From an uncultured Alphaproteobacteria bacterium (GTDB taxonomy: Bacteria; Pseudomonadota; Alphaproteobacteria; Rhodobacterales; Rhodobacteraceae), in contig CACHDI010000007.1 of NCBI GenBank assembly GCA_902578545.1, positions 1 through 64,000 of the forward strand: DNA of 64,000 nt, written 5' to 3'. Positions 37,012-45,939 of this stretch are shown here, piece after piece. A program made the translations under genes and the position numbers. The notes below the pieces were generated by a model. That model was not told the DNA's origin. It ran no database searches and saw nothing but the letters and a program-made list of their open reading frames with translations. Positions within the stretch are counted from its first letter, which is position 1. Every line of letters starts with the position of its first letter.

Positions 37012-37620
37012 TCAAGCTCTTCCACAATCACTAGAAAAATAGGCGTTTTCAATACCAAGTAATTTTAGAGAAAGATTATATTTTTCCGAATGACTTTTAT
37101 TAAATACTAATTCAGGATCTGCATTTACGACTAACCAAGAATCTTCTTTAATTTCTTTTTCTAATTGGCCTGGATACCATCCAGCATAACCTAGCATAAA
37201 TAAACTTGAAACAGGTCCATTCCCTTCAATTATATCAGAGAGTGCTTTAGTATCATTAGTCAAACAAAAATTATCATCGATTTTTAAAGAAGTATTCTTA
37301 ATTTCATATTCAGTTGAATGTAATAGAAAACCACTTTTAAACTCAACAGGTCCGCCAAAAAAAACAGTGTTTTTTTTTTGAAAAGCTATGTTCTTATTTG
37401 AATTTTCTATTTCAATAATATCACCTAGCTGAATATCATCAATTGGTTTATTTATAATAAAACCCATAGCACCTTTCTCATTATGAGAAATTAAATAAAT
37501 TACAGATCTACTAAATCTTGGGTCTAACATACCTGGGGTAGATACTAGAAGAGATCCTTTGTAGAAACCATTAATGGATGTTCTAACAGCATTTTCAGTC
37601 AAAAGTTTTTTTTCAGACAT
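37012..37620 (-). CDS. YqgE/AlgH family protein
   Basis: This 202-residue protein of the UPF0301/DUF179 family has no settled biochemical function. The characteristic GSLLVSTPGMLDPRFSRSVI and GAMGFIINKPI segments are present, as are VFFGGPVEFKSGFLLH and GYAGWYPGQLEKEIKEDSW. It is convergent with tsaC/sua5 (9 bases) and divergent from the DsbD alpha-type gene, a neighbour also seen in other Alphaproteobacteria. Confidence 0.92.
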   Translation of the reverse strand: MSEKKLLTENAVRTSINGFYKGSLLVSTPGMLDPRFSRSVIYLISHNEKGAMGFIINKPIDDIQLGDIIEIENSNKNIAFQKKNTVFFGGPVEFKSGFLLHSTEYEIKNTSLKIDDNFCLTNDTKALSDIIEGNGPVSSLFMLGYAGWYPGQLEKEIKEDSWLVVNADPELVFNKSHSEKYNLSLKLLGIENAYFSSDCGRA

Positions 37621-37706
37621 ATTTTTAAATTAATCTAATTAATAGGTTGCATATAATTATTTTAGATTTAAATTTCAAAAAATTATTTTAATAAAGGAAA
37701 TGTTTT

Positions 37707-38573
37707 ATGGATAATAATTATTTAAAAATAATAATATCTAAAAATGTATTAATTAAATATTTAATTCTGATAATGACACTTATTCATTTTTCTACAAGTA
37801 GTTTTGGAAATCAAAAGACAAATCTCTATAAAGATGAAAATATTGACATATCTTTTTTAAAAGCATGGGACAGTAAAGAAGCAACTTTATATGCATTATT
37901 TATTAAAATGAAAAAAAATTGGAAAACTTACTGGAAATATCCAGGGGATTCTGGCTTTTCACCAGAATTTAAAATTATAGAAAGTAATAATTTAAAGAAA
38001 ATTGCAATATCATGGCCAACTCCTAAAGTTTTTTTTGAAAATGGTTCCGTAATTAATGGCTATAAAGAAGAATTAATTTTACCTATTTTTTTTTATAAAG
38101 AAAAAAGTAGTAAAAAAATAGATTTTAAACTTAATTTTTTAATGGGTTTTTGTGATGACATATGCATTCCCATTAAATTTATAATAAACAGTAAAAACGC
38201 GTTAAAAGCTAATGAATTAAAAAACAAACTAGTATCTAATTCTTTAGAAAAGATACCCCAAGATCTCTCTAATTCAGAAAACCTAATTGAATGTGAAGTA
38301 AAAAAAATTAACAAAAAAATGAAACTTATATCAAAATTTGACAACAATTTTTTTTCAAATAATAATTCAATAGAACAACTGATTTTAGAATATTTAGATG
38401 GTCAAATCTGGTTTTCAGAAATAAGTAAAACTAATAAACGTTTTGAATTTTTATCTATTATTAATTCTTTAGATGACAACAACTTTTTTTTAGATAAAAG
38501 TAAAATTAAATATACAATAATTACAAGAAGCGGTGGTTTCCAACATAAAGGGTGTAAATCACCTATTAATTAG
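37707..38573 (+). CDS. Stand-alone DsbD alpha-type periplasmic protein
   Basis: The 288-residue precursor has an N-terminal signal/anchor helix (about 14-33) and a domain resembling the N-terminal alpha domain of thiol:disulfide interchange protein DsbD. Family marks are KKNWKTYWKYPGDSGFSPEF, ISWPTPKVFFENGSVINGYK and a cysteine pair in MGFCDDICIPIK. It lacks the membrane (beta) and thioredoxin (gamma) parts of full DsbD. AAAGGAAA lies 6 bases before the ATG. Periplasmic thiol transfer is the family's role; the electron donor here is unknown. The end overlaps the convergent RND permease gene by 8 bases. Confidence 0.82.
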   Translation: MDNNYLKIIISKNVLIKYLILIMTLIHFSTSSFGNQKTNLYKDENIDISFLKAWDSKEATLYALFIKMKKNWKTYWKYPGDSGFSPEFKIIESNNLKKIAISWPTPKVFFENGSVINGYKEELILPIFFYKEKSSKKIDFKLNFLMGFCDDICIPIKFIINSKNALKANELKNKLVSNSLEKIPQDLSNSENLIECEVKKINKKMKLISKFDNNFFSNNNSIEQLILEYLDGQIWFSEISKTNKRFEFLSIINSLDDNNFFLDKSKIKYTIITRSGGFQHKGCKSPIN

Positions 38574-41500
38574 AATTAATTTTTTTTAAAACTTTAGAGG
38601 GAAAAAAGAATATAATAATAAGTGCTAAAAAGATTAAAGTTAAAAAAGCAACAATTAGTATATATGAAAAGTTTTGAAAATTAAAAAAATCAAAATTAGT
38701 TCTAGTTAAAAGTACAATTATAAGGAAAAAAACTAAAGACATTGAGATAAGGGAAAATGTATATATAAACTTAATGAGTAAAGATGTTCTTTTTGTTAAA
38801 AATATTCTCTTAAAAGACTTAACCAAGTCAGCAAAATCTTTTTGAATTAAAACTATAGATGGTACCAAAAAAAGTACAATCAACATCCCAAAACCTAGAC
38901 CATATACTAATGTTACAATAGTGGGTTTTAAAAATTGTGCGTCTTTTGATGTCTCAAAAAGGAGTGGCATTAAACCTAAAACAGTAGTTAAGGTCGTTAG
39001 TAAAACTGGCCTAAGTCTATCACATATAGCATCAACTATTGCAGGTTTTAAACCTCTAGTCTTTGAATATTCATCTATGGTAGAAACTAAAACAATTGAG
39101 TCATTAATAATGATCCCAGTCATACCTATTAAACCAATAATTGAAAACATAGATAAATTAATTCCCCATAAATAGTGACCCCATAGTGTGCCAATAAGAC
39201 CAAATGGAATAATAGACATAACAACTATAGGACGCGCCCAACTAGCAAACACCCAGGCTAGTGCTAAGTAAATACCAACTAAACATAATAAAAATCCAAT
39301 TAATGCATCATTTAAAAATTCTCTTTCTTGTTTAAACAGACCACTTAAATTAACTTCTACACCAAATCTCTCTTTTACATCAGGAAGAATATTTTCTTTT
39401 ATTATATCCGTTATCTCAATTGCACGAGTTGGATCGTCTTCAGAAATTTCTCCAGTGATTGAAATCTTTCTCAATCCATTTTCTCTTGAAATAGATGAAA
39501 AACCAAATTTGGATGTAACATAAACAATGTCTGAAAGTCTAATATATTCTCCCTCTGGACTTACCAAATTTACTTTTTCAAGAAAATCAGCCTTTATCTC
39601 TTCTTCTGGTAATTCTATAATTATTTTTGATGAACGGTTTCGAAAGGGAAAACTCACAGCTTCTATACCGTTTAACTGCTGAGAAAGCTGTTTGCCCAAA
39701 TTATCAATATCAAATCCAAGCGCAATACCTCTAGCTGTTAATTGTAAAATCAGCTCATTTTTATCATAAGATTGGGTATCTTCTAAACCTGTAATTTCAG
39801 GATAATTAATTATCTGATTTTGAAAATAGACAGAAGCATTTTTAAGGTTTTCTACATCAAAACCTAATAAATCAATCGATAAACTGTCTCCTCCAGGTCC
39901 AGAAGTCCAATTTCGAAAGCTTAAGGTTTCCAATAAAGGATGCCTAATTATTTCATCTTGAATTCTACCTAATAAAGCGTAGGAGGAATATGGCCTTAAA
40001 TCAGCATCAATAAGCTCAACTGAAACTGCTCCCAACATTTCAGGATCTTTATTTTTGGCTCCTGAAATTCCTCTTCCTGAATTTCCTCCAAGCTGACTTA
40101 TGGAAAACTTTAAAGGATTAAGACCATACTCCTTTTCATATTCCAGAGAAACTGAGTTAACCGCTCTAATCATTTCATCGAGCATTTCTTTCGTATCTGA
40201 TCTACTAGATCCTGGTAACATGGCAATATTACCTGTAAATCCTCCCCTCTCTGGTGCATCAAAGAACCTCCACTTTATCTCACCTGATATTAAAAGTGCT
40301 GTACTAACTACAAAAAGAAAAATTGAAAGACTTAAGACAGGATATCTAAATTTCATTACGTATTTTGTAAAAGGCCGAAATAAACTTTCTCTAAAAATTC
40401 TAAATACCATATTAAATTTGTCTGAAGGCAAGTCATACCATTTCTTTTTCAAAACTTTTTGTCTAAGGGCATGAGCCATATGATTGGGTAACACTAGAAA
40501 ACATTCTAAAAGTGAGGCTATTAAAACTGCAATTACTGTAAATGGAATATCTGCTATTAAACTACCAAATCGACCACCAACAACAACTAAACCAGCAAAA
40601 GCTATTACAGTAGTTATGGTGGCGGTAAATACTGGTAATGCCATTCTAGTAGCACCACGTTCTGCTGCCTCTTCAGGATTTTCTCCCAGTCTTCTCAATC
40701 TAAAATCAGCATGCTCTCCAACTACAATTGCATCATCAACTACAATACCCAAACAAATAATAAGCGCAAAAAGAGAAATCATGTTTATAGTCAATCCAGA
40801 TATAAACATGATTCCAATAGCGGCAAATAGAGCAGCTGGAATTCCTGCGGCCACCCAAAAGGCAGTTCTTGCACTTAAAAAAACAAACAAAAGAATTAAG
40901 ACTAAAGCTAAACCTTGTAAACCGTTGCGTAATAAAATTTCAAGGCGATTTGATATTGCATCTGCCCTAGTTTTTGAGAGAACTATTTCCACACCATTAG
41001 GAAGAGAACTTTTAAATTCCTCTGTTATTTTTTCAACATTTTTTTGGATTTCTATAGCATCATCTTGGGCAAATCGGTCAATCCTCACTACAATAGCTTT
41101 ATTTCCATTAGAAAAATATTCTCGGTTTTGGGATATATTATCGAAATAAATATTAGATATATCTCTTAAAAAAATCTCTTTCTGTGAATTTGGTAATCTT
41201 ATTACAATATTTCCTATATCCTCTATAGACCTTTTGGAAAATCCACTCCTCACTCTATTTGAATTTCCTACCTCACTAGTAGGGTCAATATCCACTTCTG
41301 AAGCAATAACTTTGGCTAAGTGATTTAAGGGTAATTTATATTGAACCAAATTTATTGATGGAACACTAACTTTAATAATTGGGGCACTAACACCCATAAT
41401 TTGAGTATTACTAATTCCCTTTCTATATAGTTTACTAACATATTCATCAGCTAAAATAGCTAATTGTTCAATCTCTAAAGGTCCCGAAATGACAACATCA

Positions 41501-41937
41501 GAAACTCTATCACTCCAAGATATTTTTTTAATAGTAGGTAATTCAGAAGCTTCAGGTAGATTTTGAACAGAATCTAAAGCTGTTTGAACTTCCTCTTTTG
41601 CCTTTGACATATCAGTACCAGGCTTAAAATCTAAATAAATTCTGGCATTACCTTCACTAGATGAGGAAATAATTTGTTCAACACTATCTATTCCTAGTAA
41701 TGGAGCCTCAAGTAGAGACACAATTCCATCATCTATTTCTTCAGGACCAGCACCAACCCACTTTACTCCTATATTTATTTTTTCTATTGGAACGTCAGGA
41801 AAAAATTGGGATCTTATATTATTAACAGCAAATAAACCTAAAATTATCATTAAAACAAATATTAAGTTTGCAGCAGTATTATGCCTGGCAAAATAACTTA
41901 TATATTTCGAAGGAATAGATTTTTTTAAAACTTCCAT
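38566..41937 (-). CDS. RND efflux permease (AcrB/HAE1 family) with extra C-terminal helices
   Basis: This 1123-residue inner-membrane proton-driven pump has the AcrB layout. TM1 follows a short cytoplasmic start, the proton-relay aspartates are in LGIVVDDAIVVGEHADFR (TM4), and the second half has the matching GLIGMTGIIINDSIVLVS. After the usual last helix (around residue 1040) there are two further hydrophobic segments (about 1055-1080 and 1090-1115), longer than classic AcrB. The adaptor gene overlaps its start by one base, so the two are one transcript. No outer-membrane channel gene lies nearby. The substrate is unknown. Confidence 0.93.
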   Translation of the reverse strand: MEVLKKSIPSKYISYFARHNTAANLIFVLMIILGLFAVNNIRSQFFPDVPIEKINIGVKWVGAGPEEIDDGIVSLLEAPLLGIDSVEQIISSSSEGNARIYLDFKPGTDMSKAKEEVQTALDSVQNLPEASELPTIKKISWSDRVSDVVISGPLEIEQLAILADEYVSKLYRKGISNTQIMGVSAPIIKVSVPSINLVQYKLPLNHLAKVIASEVDIDPTSEVGNSNRVRSGFSKRSIEDIGNIVIRLPNSQKEIFLRDISNIYFDNISQNREYFSNGNKAIVVRIDRFAQDDAIEIQKNVEKITEEFKSSLPNGVEIVLSKTRADAISNRLEILLRNGLQGLALVLILLFVFLSARTAFWVAAGIPAALFAAIGIMFISGLTINMISLFALIICLGIVVDDAIVVGEHADFRLRRLGENPEEAAERGATRMALPVFTATITTVIAFAGLVVVGGRFGSLIADIPFTVIAVLIASLLECFLVLPNHMAHALRQKVLKKKWYDLPSDKFNMVFRIFRESLFRPFTKYVMKFRYPVLSLSIFLFVVSTALLISGEIKWRFFDAPERGGFTGNIAMLPGSSRSDTKEMLDEMIRAVNSVSLEYEKEYGLNPLKFSISQLGGNSGRGISGAKNKDPEMLGAVSVELIDADLRPYSSYALLGRIQDEIIRHPLLETLSFRNWTSGPGGDSLSIDLLGFDVENLKNASVYFQNQIINYPEITGLEDTQSYDKNELILQLTARGIALGFDIDNLGKQLSQQLNGIEAVSFPFRNRSSKIIIELPEEEIKADFLEKVNLVSPEGEYIRLSDIVYVTSKFGFSSISRENGLRKISITGEISEDDPTRAIEITDIIKENILPDVKERFGVEVNLSGLFKQEREFLNDALIGFLLCLVGIYLALAWVFASWARPIVVMSIIPFGLIGTLWGHYLWGINLSMFSIIGLIGMTGIIINDSIVLVSTIDEYSKTRGLKPAIVDAICDRLRPVLLTTLTTVLGLMPLLFETSKDAQFLKPTIVTLVYGLGFGMLIVLFLVPSIVLIQKDFADLVKSFKRIFLTKRTSLLIKFIYTFSLISMSLVFFLIIVLLTRTNFDFFNFQNFSYILIVAFLTLIFLALIIIFFFPSKVLKKINSN

Positions 41938-43427
41938 TAGTTATTACCCATATTTTTTTCTAACCTTTTCAGGGTTTTAGCTTTAATTTTTCCACTATTA
42001 ATTTCTTCATATAATCTATCTTTTACACTTTTAGGCATACGATCCAATTTATCTAAAATATTTATAAGTTTCTTTTGTTTTTCAGGGCTTATTGTTACCA
42101 ATTCGTTATTTTTAGACAAATTAACTGAATTAGAAATTTCTCTATCTTTTTTCCTTAATGGCTTTATTTTTAAACCATTTCCTAGCTGAGGAGATCTTTG
42201 CATTACATACTCTTTATCAGTTGGAGCACCAGATACAATTACTTCGTTCCCTTGTCTGCGGAGAATAGTTACTTCTATCTCTTTTAATCTATTATCTTCT
42301 TCAAGTATGAAAATTTTCCCATCAATAGTAACAGCTGAAGAGGGTAATACTGTAATATTTTTTAAGAAGGGTTCCTTTATTTCAAGGACAACAAAATCAC
42401 CAGGTCTTAATGTTTTATTTTCACCAAGGTTTATAGAAGCAAATAACTTTCTTCCACTACCTATATTTATAATTTCAGGGTTTATGCGTTCTATTTTACC
42501 ACTAAATGGAATATCTTTATTCGATAACTTTAAATAGGCTGTAATATCTAGATTTAATAACTTTCCATCTTTGTCAATTACCCTTGCAAATTCATTTGCA
42601 GATAAATTAAACATTACCTCTAATGAATTAGGATCTAATAAAGTACCTAGTTTTTCATTTTTATTAATAACACTGCCTGGTAGAATATTTACAGAAGCGA
42701 TTATTCCATCAAAAGGTGCCTTGATTTCAGTTTCATCTAAATTTCTTTTTGCTTTATCAATAGAGATAGACCTTCTTTTCAATTGAATTTTGAGTTTGTC
42801 AATTGCATTTTTTGAAGACTTCACTAAGTTTTGCTTGTTTAAAAATTGCTGCTTGGATGATGAATAGGCCAGTTGTGTATTTTCTAGTTCAGAACTAGTA
42901 ATTAATCCTGATTCAGCTAGTTGAGTTTGCCTATCTAAGGCATTTTTTCTTAAATTAAGCTGTGATTCAGAAACCTCAAATTCCAAATTTGCATAATCTA
43001 ATTTTGAAATCGCTTCAGATAATTGTGCTTTAGTATCTTCTAAATCAATTTCAGCTATTTCCAACTCATTTAAATAGTCTTTTTGATTTAATCTAAATAA
43101 AATATCACCAGATTTTACATAACCACCTTCCACAAACTTTTCTGATACATAATCTAATCTACCAGAAACTAAGGGACGAATTTCCAACATTCGCTTAGAA
43201 TATATTTCACCATAAGATAATATTTTAGGACTAGCTATTTGTTTATTTAAGGTTTCAACATTTACTGCAAAAACTCTTTCTTTTTGAAACCGCCTATTGT
43301 CGGACTTCTCAGATCTTTTTTTTAATGCTTCAATTAATACGAACGACCCAAAAATTAAAAACCCTAAGGTAATACTTAATATTATTAGTCCAAGAAAACT
43401 TCTTAATAAAAAATTCATTTTAAACAA
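41937..43427 (-). CDS. RND efflux periplasmic adaptor (membrane fusion protein)
   Basis: The adaptor links the RND pump to an outer-membrane channel. The 496-residue protein has one N-terminal membrane helix (about 8-32), a first lipoyl half (IRPLVSGRLDYVSEKFVEGG), a long alpha-hairpin coiled coil (about 115-235, Lys/Leu/Gln-rich), the second lipoyl half (KAPFDGIIASVNILPGSVI) and beta-barrel and membrane-proximal domains. The last 75 residues form a charged helical extension that is not part of the usual core. A GANTC site (43491-43495) lies in the 103-base gap upstream, between it and moaB. Confidence 0.92.
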   Translation of the reverse strand: MFKMNFLLRSFLGLIILSITLGFLIFGSFVLIEALKKRSEKSDNRRFQKERVFAVNVETLNKQIASPKILSYGEIYSKRMLEIRPLVSGRLDYVSEKFVEGGYVKSGDILFRLNQKDYLNELEIAEIDLEDTKAQLSEAISKLDYANLEFEVSESQLNLRKNALDRQTQLAESGLITSSELENTQLAYSSSKQQFLNKQNLVKSSKNAIDKLKIQLKRRSISIDKAKRNLDETEIKAPFDGIIASVNILPGSVINKNEKLGTLLDPNSLEVMFNLSANEFARVIDKDGKLLNLDITAYLKLSNKDIPFSGKIERINPEIINIGSGRKLFASINLGENKTLRPGDFVVLEIKEPFLKNITVLPSSAVTIDGKIFILEEDNRLKEIEVTILRRQGNEVIVSGAPTDKEYVMQRSPQLGNGLKIKPLRKKDREISNSVNLSKNNELVTISPEKQKKLINILDKLDRMPKSVKDRLYEEINSGKIKAKTLKRLEKNMGNN

Positions 43428-43530
43428 ATGGTAAATTAAAATTAATTTAAATAAATAGATTTTTACTACAATAAATCAAGCTATTAAATCGATTCTGTAG
43501 AAGTTACTATAAATACTAAATAATAAAAAA

Positions 43531-44079
43531 TTATTTTCTTTTTTTGTGCTCTTCTAGCCTTGGCAAAATCTCGACAAAATTACATGGTAAATTTCTATAA
43601 TCAAATTGTTTACATAAAATTTTATCCCATGCATCTTTACATGCGGAGGGAGAACCTGGTAATGCAAAAAGAAAGGTACCAGATGCAACACCTGCACACG
43701 CTCTGCTTTGAATAGCAGAGGTTCCAATTGTTTCTATAGATACTTTAGTAAAAAGAATTTCAAAAGCATTTATCTTTTTTTCATAAAGATCATTGTGAGC
43801 TTCAACTGTAACATCTCTTCCCGTAAGACCAGTACCTCCAGTAGAGATAATAACATCAAGATTTTTTGTTAAAATCCATTTTTTTAATATTTTTTTTATT
43901 GTTACCTTATTATCCTTAACAAGGTCTCTTACAACAATATTATGACCAGCATTTAAAATTCTATTTTCTAAAATATCACCTGATTTATCATTAGTAAGTG
44001 TTCTGCTGTCAGATACAGTTAAAACACCAAAACCCATTGGAATAAAATGTCTTTCTTTTTTTTTATTGTTTATTTTCAT
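43531..44079 (-). CDS. moaB: Molybdenum cofactor biosynthesis protein MoaB
   Basis: MoaB belongs to the MogA/MoaB fold that adenylylates molybdopterin before molybdenum insertion. The 182-residue protein has GFGVLTVSDSRTLTNDKSGD at the start, the IISTGGTGLTGRDVT nucleotide loop and FALPGSPSACKDAWDKIL near the end, all typical. Its start overlaps the upstream glycosylase-fold gene by 17 bases. moaE and moaD are at 51 kb; moaA, moaC and moeA are not in the window. Confidence 0.94.
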   Translation of the reverse strand: MKINNKKKERHFIPMGFGVLTVSDSRTLTNDKSGDILENRILNAGHNIVVRDLVKDNKVTIKKILKKWILTKNLDVIISTGGTGLTGRDVTVEAHNDLYEKKINAFEILFTKVSIETIGTSAIQSRACAGVASGTFLFALPGSPSACKDAWDKILCKQFDYRNLPCNFVEILPRLEEHKKRK

Positions 44080-44911
44080 TCTGCATAAGTTGAATTATTA
44101 ATTTCAAACTGTTCCAAGTTTTTCTCTTTTGCTCAGGATTATTTATCATAGACTTAATACTTTCTATTTCAATAGTTGGAATTCCAAGATAATCCCCTAA
44201 GTAACCTTCTCTATTATCAAATTTTAGAAATTCACTTAAACCTAAAATATTTGAAGGCATTTTACTCACAAAAATCATATATTGTGGAGATATGATTTCT
44301 ATATATCTCTTCAAAAAAGGTTTTATCAATTCTAAATCAGAAATTTTGTCATCAGAAGTTTTAACAATCCTAAATGGAACAGCAGGTATAACAAAAATAT
44401 TACAATTACTTTTATTCAATGGGATCAAGCCCATAGCTTCAATAATTTTTTCAAATAACTTTGCAGCTTCGCCTACATAAGGTTTTTGTTGCAATTCTTC
44501 TTCATAAGAAGGTGGTTCTGATACAAAAAGAATTTTAGAATTTCTGTTTCCAGCGCCCAAAAGAAATTTGTTAGATCCCTTTAGAGAATGAAATTTTTTA
44601 AATTCAACTAAACCGTTTTCAAGAGAAGGTATATCTTTGAAAGTATTTGCAAAACTTTCAACTTCCAAAATTAATTCAAAATTTTTAACATTTTGGCTTT
44701 TTCTCTCAATTAAAGATTTACTATTACTCTGATTTTTATTTAAAAAATATTCTTCATCTTTTTGATCAATTCTTATTTTTTCTTTTTGGATAGTACTTAA
44801 TCTAAATAATTGAGATAATAAATACTCATCATTATCCGTATTTGGATCAAGGATACCTGCTTGTTTATAATCCCACAAAAAAGCAAAAATTGTTTTTTGG
44901 ATATCATTCAA
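44063..44911 (-). CDS. Uracil-DNA glycosylase-fold protein, apparently degenerate
   Basis: The C-terminal 170 residues resemble family 4 uracil-DNA glycosylase: LLGAGNRNSKILFVSEPPSY, KPYVGEAAKLFEKIIEAMGL, and a final KRKTWNSLKLII helix. Several defining features are missing. The protein has a single cysteine, so it cannot hold the 4Fe-4S cluster. The GExPG motif reads VSEPP, and the histidine-containing HPS/HPA motif is not present (IPTIEIESIKS at its place). The N-terminal 100 residues are charged and low in complexity. The start is TTG at 44911. The gene is fused by overlap to moaB, as seen for udg genes in relatives. DNA repair activity is doubtful. Confidence 0.7.
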   Translation of the reverse strand: MNDIQKTIFAFLWDYKQAGILDPNTDNDEYLLSQLFRLSTIQKEKIRIDQKDEEYFLNKNQSNSKSLIERKSQNVKNFELILEVESFANTFKDIPSLENGLVEFKKFHSLKGSNKFLLGAGNRNSKILFVSEPPSYEEELQQKPYVGEAAKLFEKIIEAMGLIPLNKSNCNIFVIPAVPFRIVKTSDDKISDLELIKPFLKRYIEIISPQYMIFVSKMPSNILGLSEFLKFDNREGYLGDYLGIPTIEIESIKSMINNPEQKRKTWNSLKLIIQLMQNENKQ

Positions 44912-44953
44912 TTGTTAAATCTCTATATAAACTAAAAACTTTTCAGAAGATTA

Positions 44954-44987
44954 TTGTTGGATATTATTATATACTTAAAATAGATTC
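44954..44987 (+). promoter_or_regulatory. Possible pyrB promoter with a GANTC site
   Basis: TTGTTG (44954-44959) is followed after 16 bases by TAAAAT (44976-44981, five of six to TATAAT), and GATTC (44983-44987) lies directly after the -10-like box. GANTC is the CcrM methylation site sensed by GcrA. The -35 match is weak, so this is only suggestive. Confidence 0.25.
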
Positions 44988-45009
44988 AGACATAAAGAGG
45001 TAGTTTTAA

Positions 45010-45939
45010 TTGTTAAATAAAAAAGATTTATTAAGCATCGAAGATCTGTCAAAGAAGGAAATTATTTCAATTATAAAAAATGCTAATAATTTTTATAAAA
45101 ATAAAAAGATTTCTATAAAAGAGAAAGTTTTGAATAATAAAACTCAAATAAATCTTTTCTTTGAAAATTCAACAAGAACGCAGGTAAGTTTTGAAATCGC
45201 CGGAACATTACTTGGAGCAAGTGTTGTTAATTTTCCCTTGAATAACAGTTCTCAATCTAAAGGAGAAACACTCATTGACCTTGCCGCTACTTTAAATTCA
45301 ATGAATCCAGATATTTTAGTAATAAGGCACCCAAATTCAGGAGCAGTCCAATTAATTTCAGAAAAAGTCACATGTCCAGTGGTAAATGCAGGGGATGGAA
45401 ATCATGAACACCCGACTCAGGCTTTATTGGACCTATTAACTATACAAAAAAGGGTGGGTAGGACAGATAATCTTAAAATAGCTATTTGTGGTGATATTTC
45501 TCATAGTAGAGTAGCTAGATCGAATATTTTTTGTCATAAAAAACTTGGAAATGAGATTACATTAATTGGACCAAAAACTTTAATACCAAGAAATATTGAT
45601 AAGCTTGGTGTTGATATATCATACAATATGGCTGATGGACTAAGAGATGTAGATGTAGTAATGGTTCTTAGATTACAAAAAGAGCGAATGGATGGAGGTT
45701 TCTTCTCTTCAGAGAGGGAGTATTTTCATTTATACGGTCTTGATGATAGAAAAATGAAATATGCTAAACCTACAGCTATAATAATGCATCCTGGACCTAT
45801 GAATAGAGGTATAGAAATTGATGGAAATCTAGCTGATAATTTAGATAAATCTGTAATTACTATGCAAGTTGAGACAGGTTTGGCTGTAAGAATGTCAGTT
45901 TTAGAACTCCTACTGAAGAACAAATATGAAAATGTCTAA
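45010..45939 (+). CDS. pyrB: Aspartate carbamoyltransferase catalytic subunit
   Basis: It condenses carbamoyl phosphate with aspartate in pyrimidine synthesis. The 309-residue protein has the carbamoyl-phosphate loop FFENSTRTQVSFEIAG, the HPTQALLDLLTI motif and IMHPGPMNRGIEID at the aspartate site, all intact. The start is TTG at 45010, preceded by AGAGG. It overlaps the pyrC-like gene by 14 bases. No pyrI is present; a pyrC-like partner is typical of the class that forms large PyrB-PyrC' complexes. Confidence 0.96.
   Translation: MLNKKDLLSIEDLSKKEIISIIKNANNFYKNKKISIKEKVLNNKTQINLFFENSTRTQVSFEIAGTLLGASVVNFPLNNSSQSKGETLIDLAATLNSMNPDILVIRHPNSGAVQLISEKVTCPVVNAGDGNHEHPTQALLDLLTIQKRVGRTDNLKIAICGDISHSRVARSNIFCHKKLGNEITLIGPKTLIPRNIDKLGVDISYNMADGLRDVDVVMVLRLQKERMDGGFFSSEREYFHLYGLDDRKMKYAKPTAIIMHPGPMNRGIEIDGNLADNLDKSVITMQVETGLAVRMSVLELLLKNKYENV

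Noticed and set aside
40484-41149. A 221-residue plus-strand frame inside the RND permease gene
   Set aside because: It is antisense to conserved RND sequence, has no recognisable domain and has low-complexity composition; it is a shadow of the real gene.
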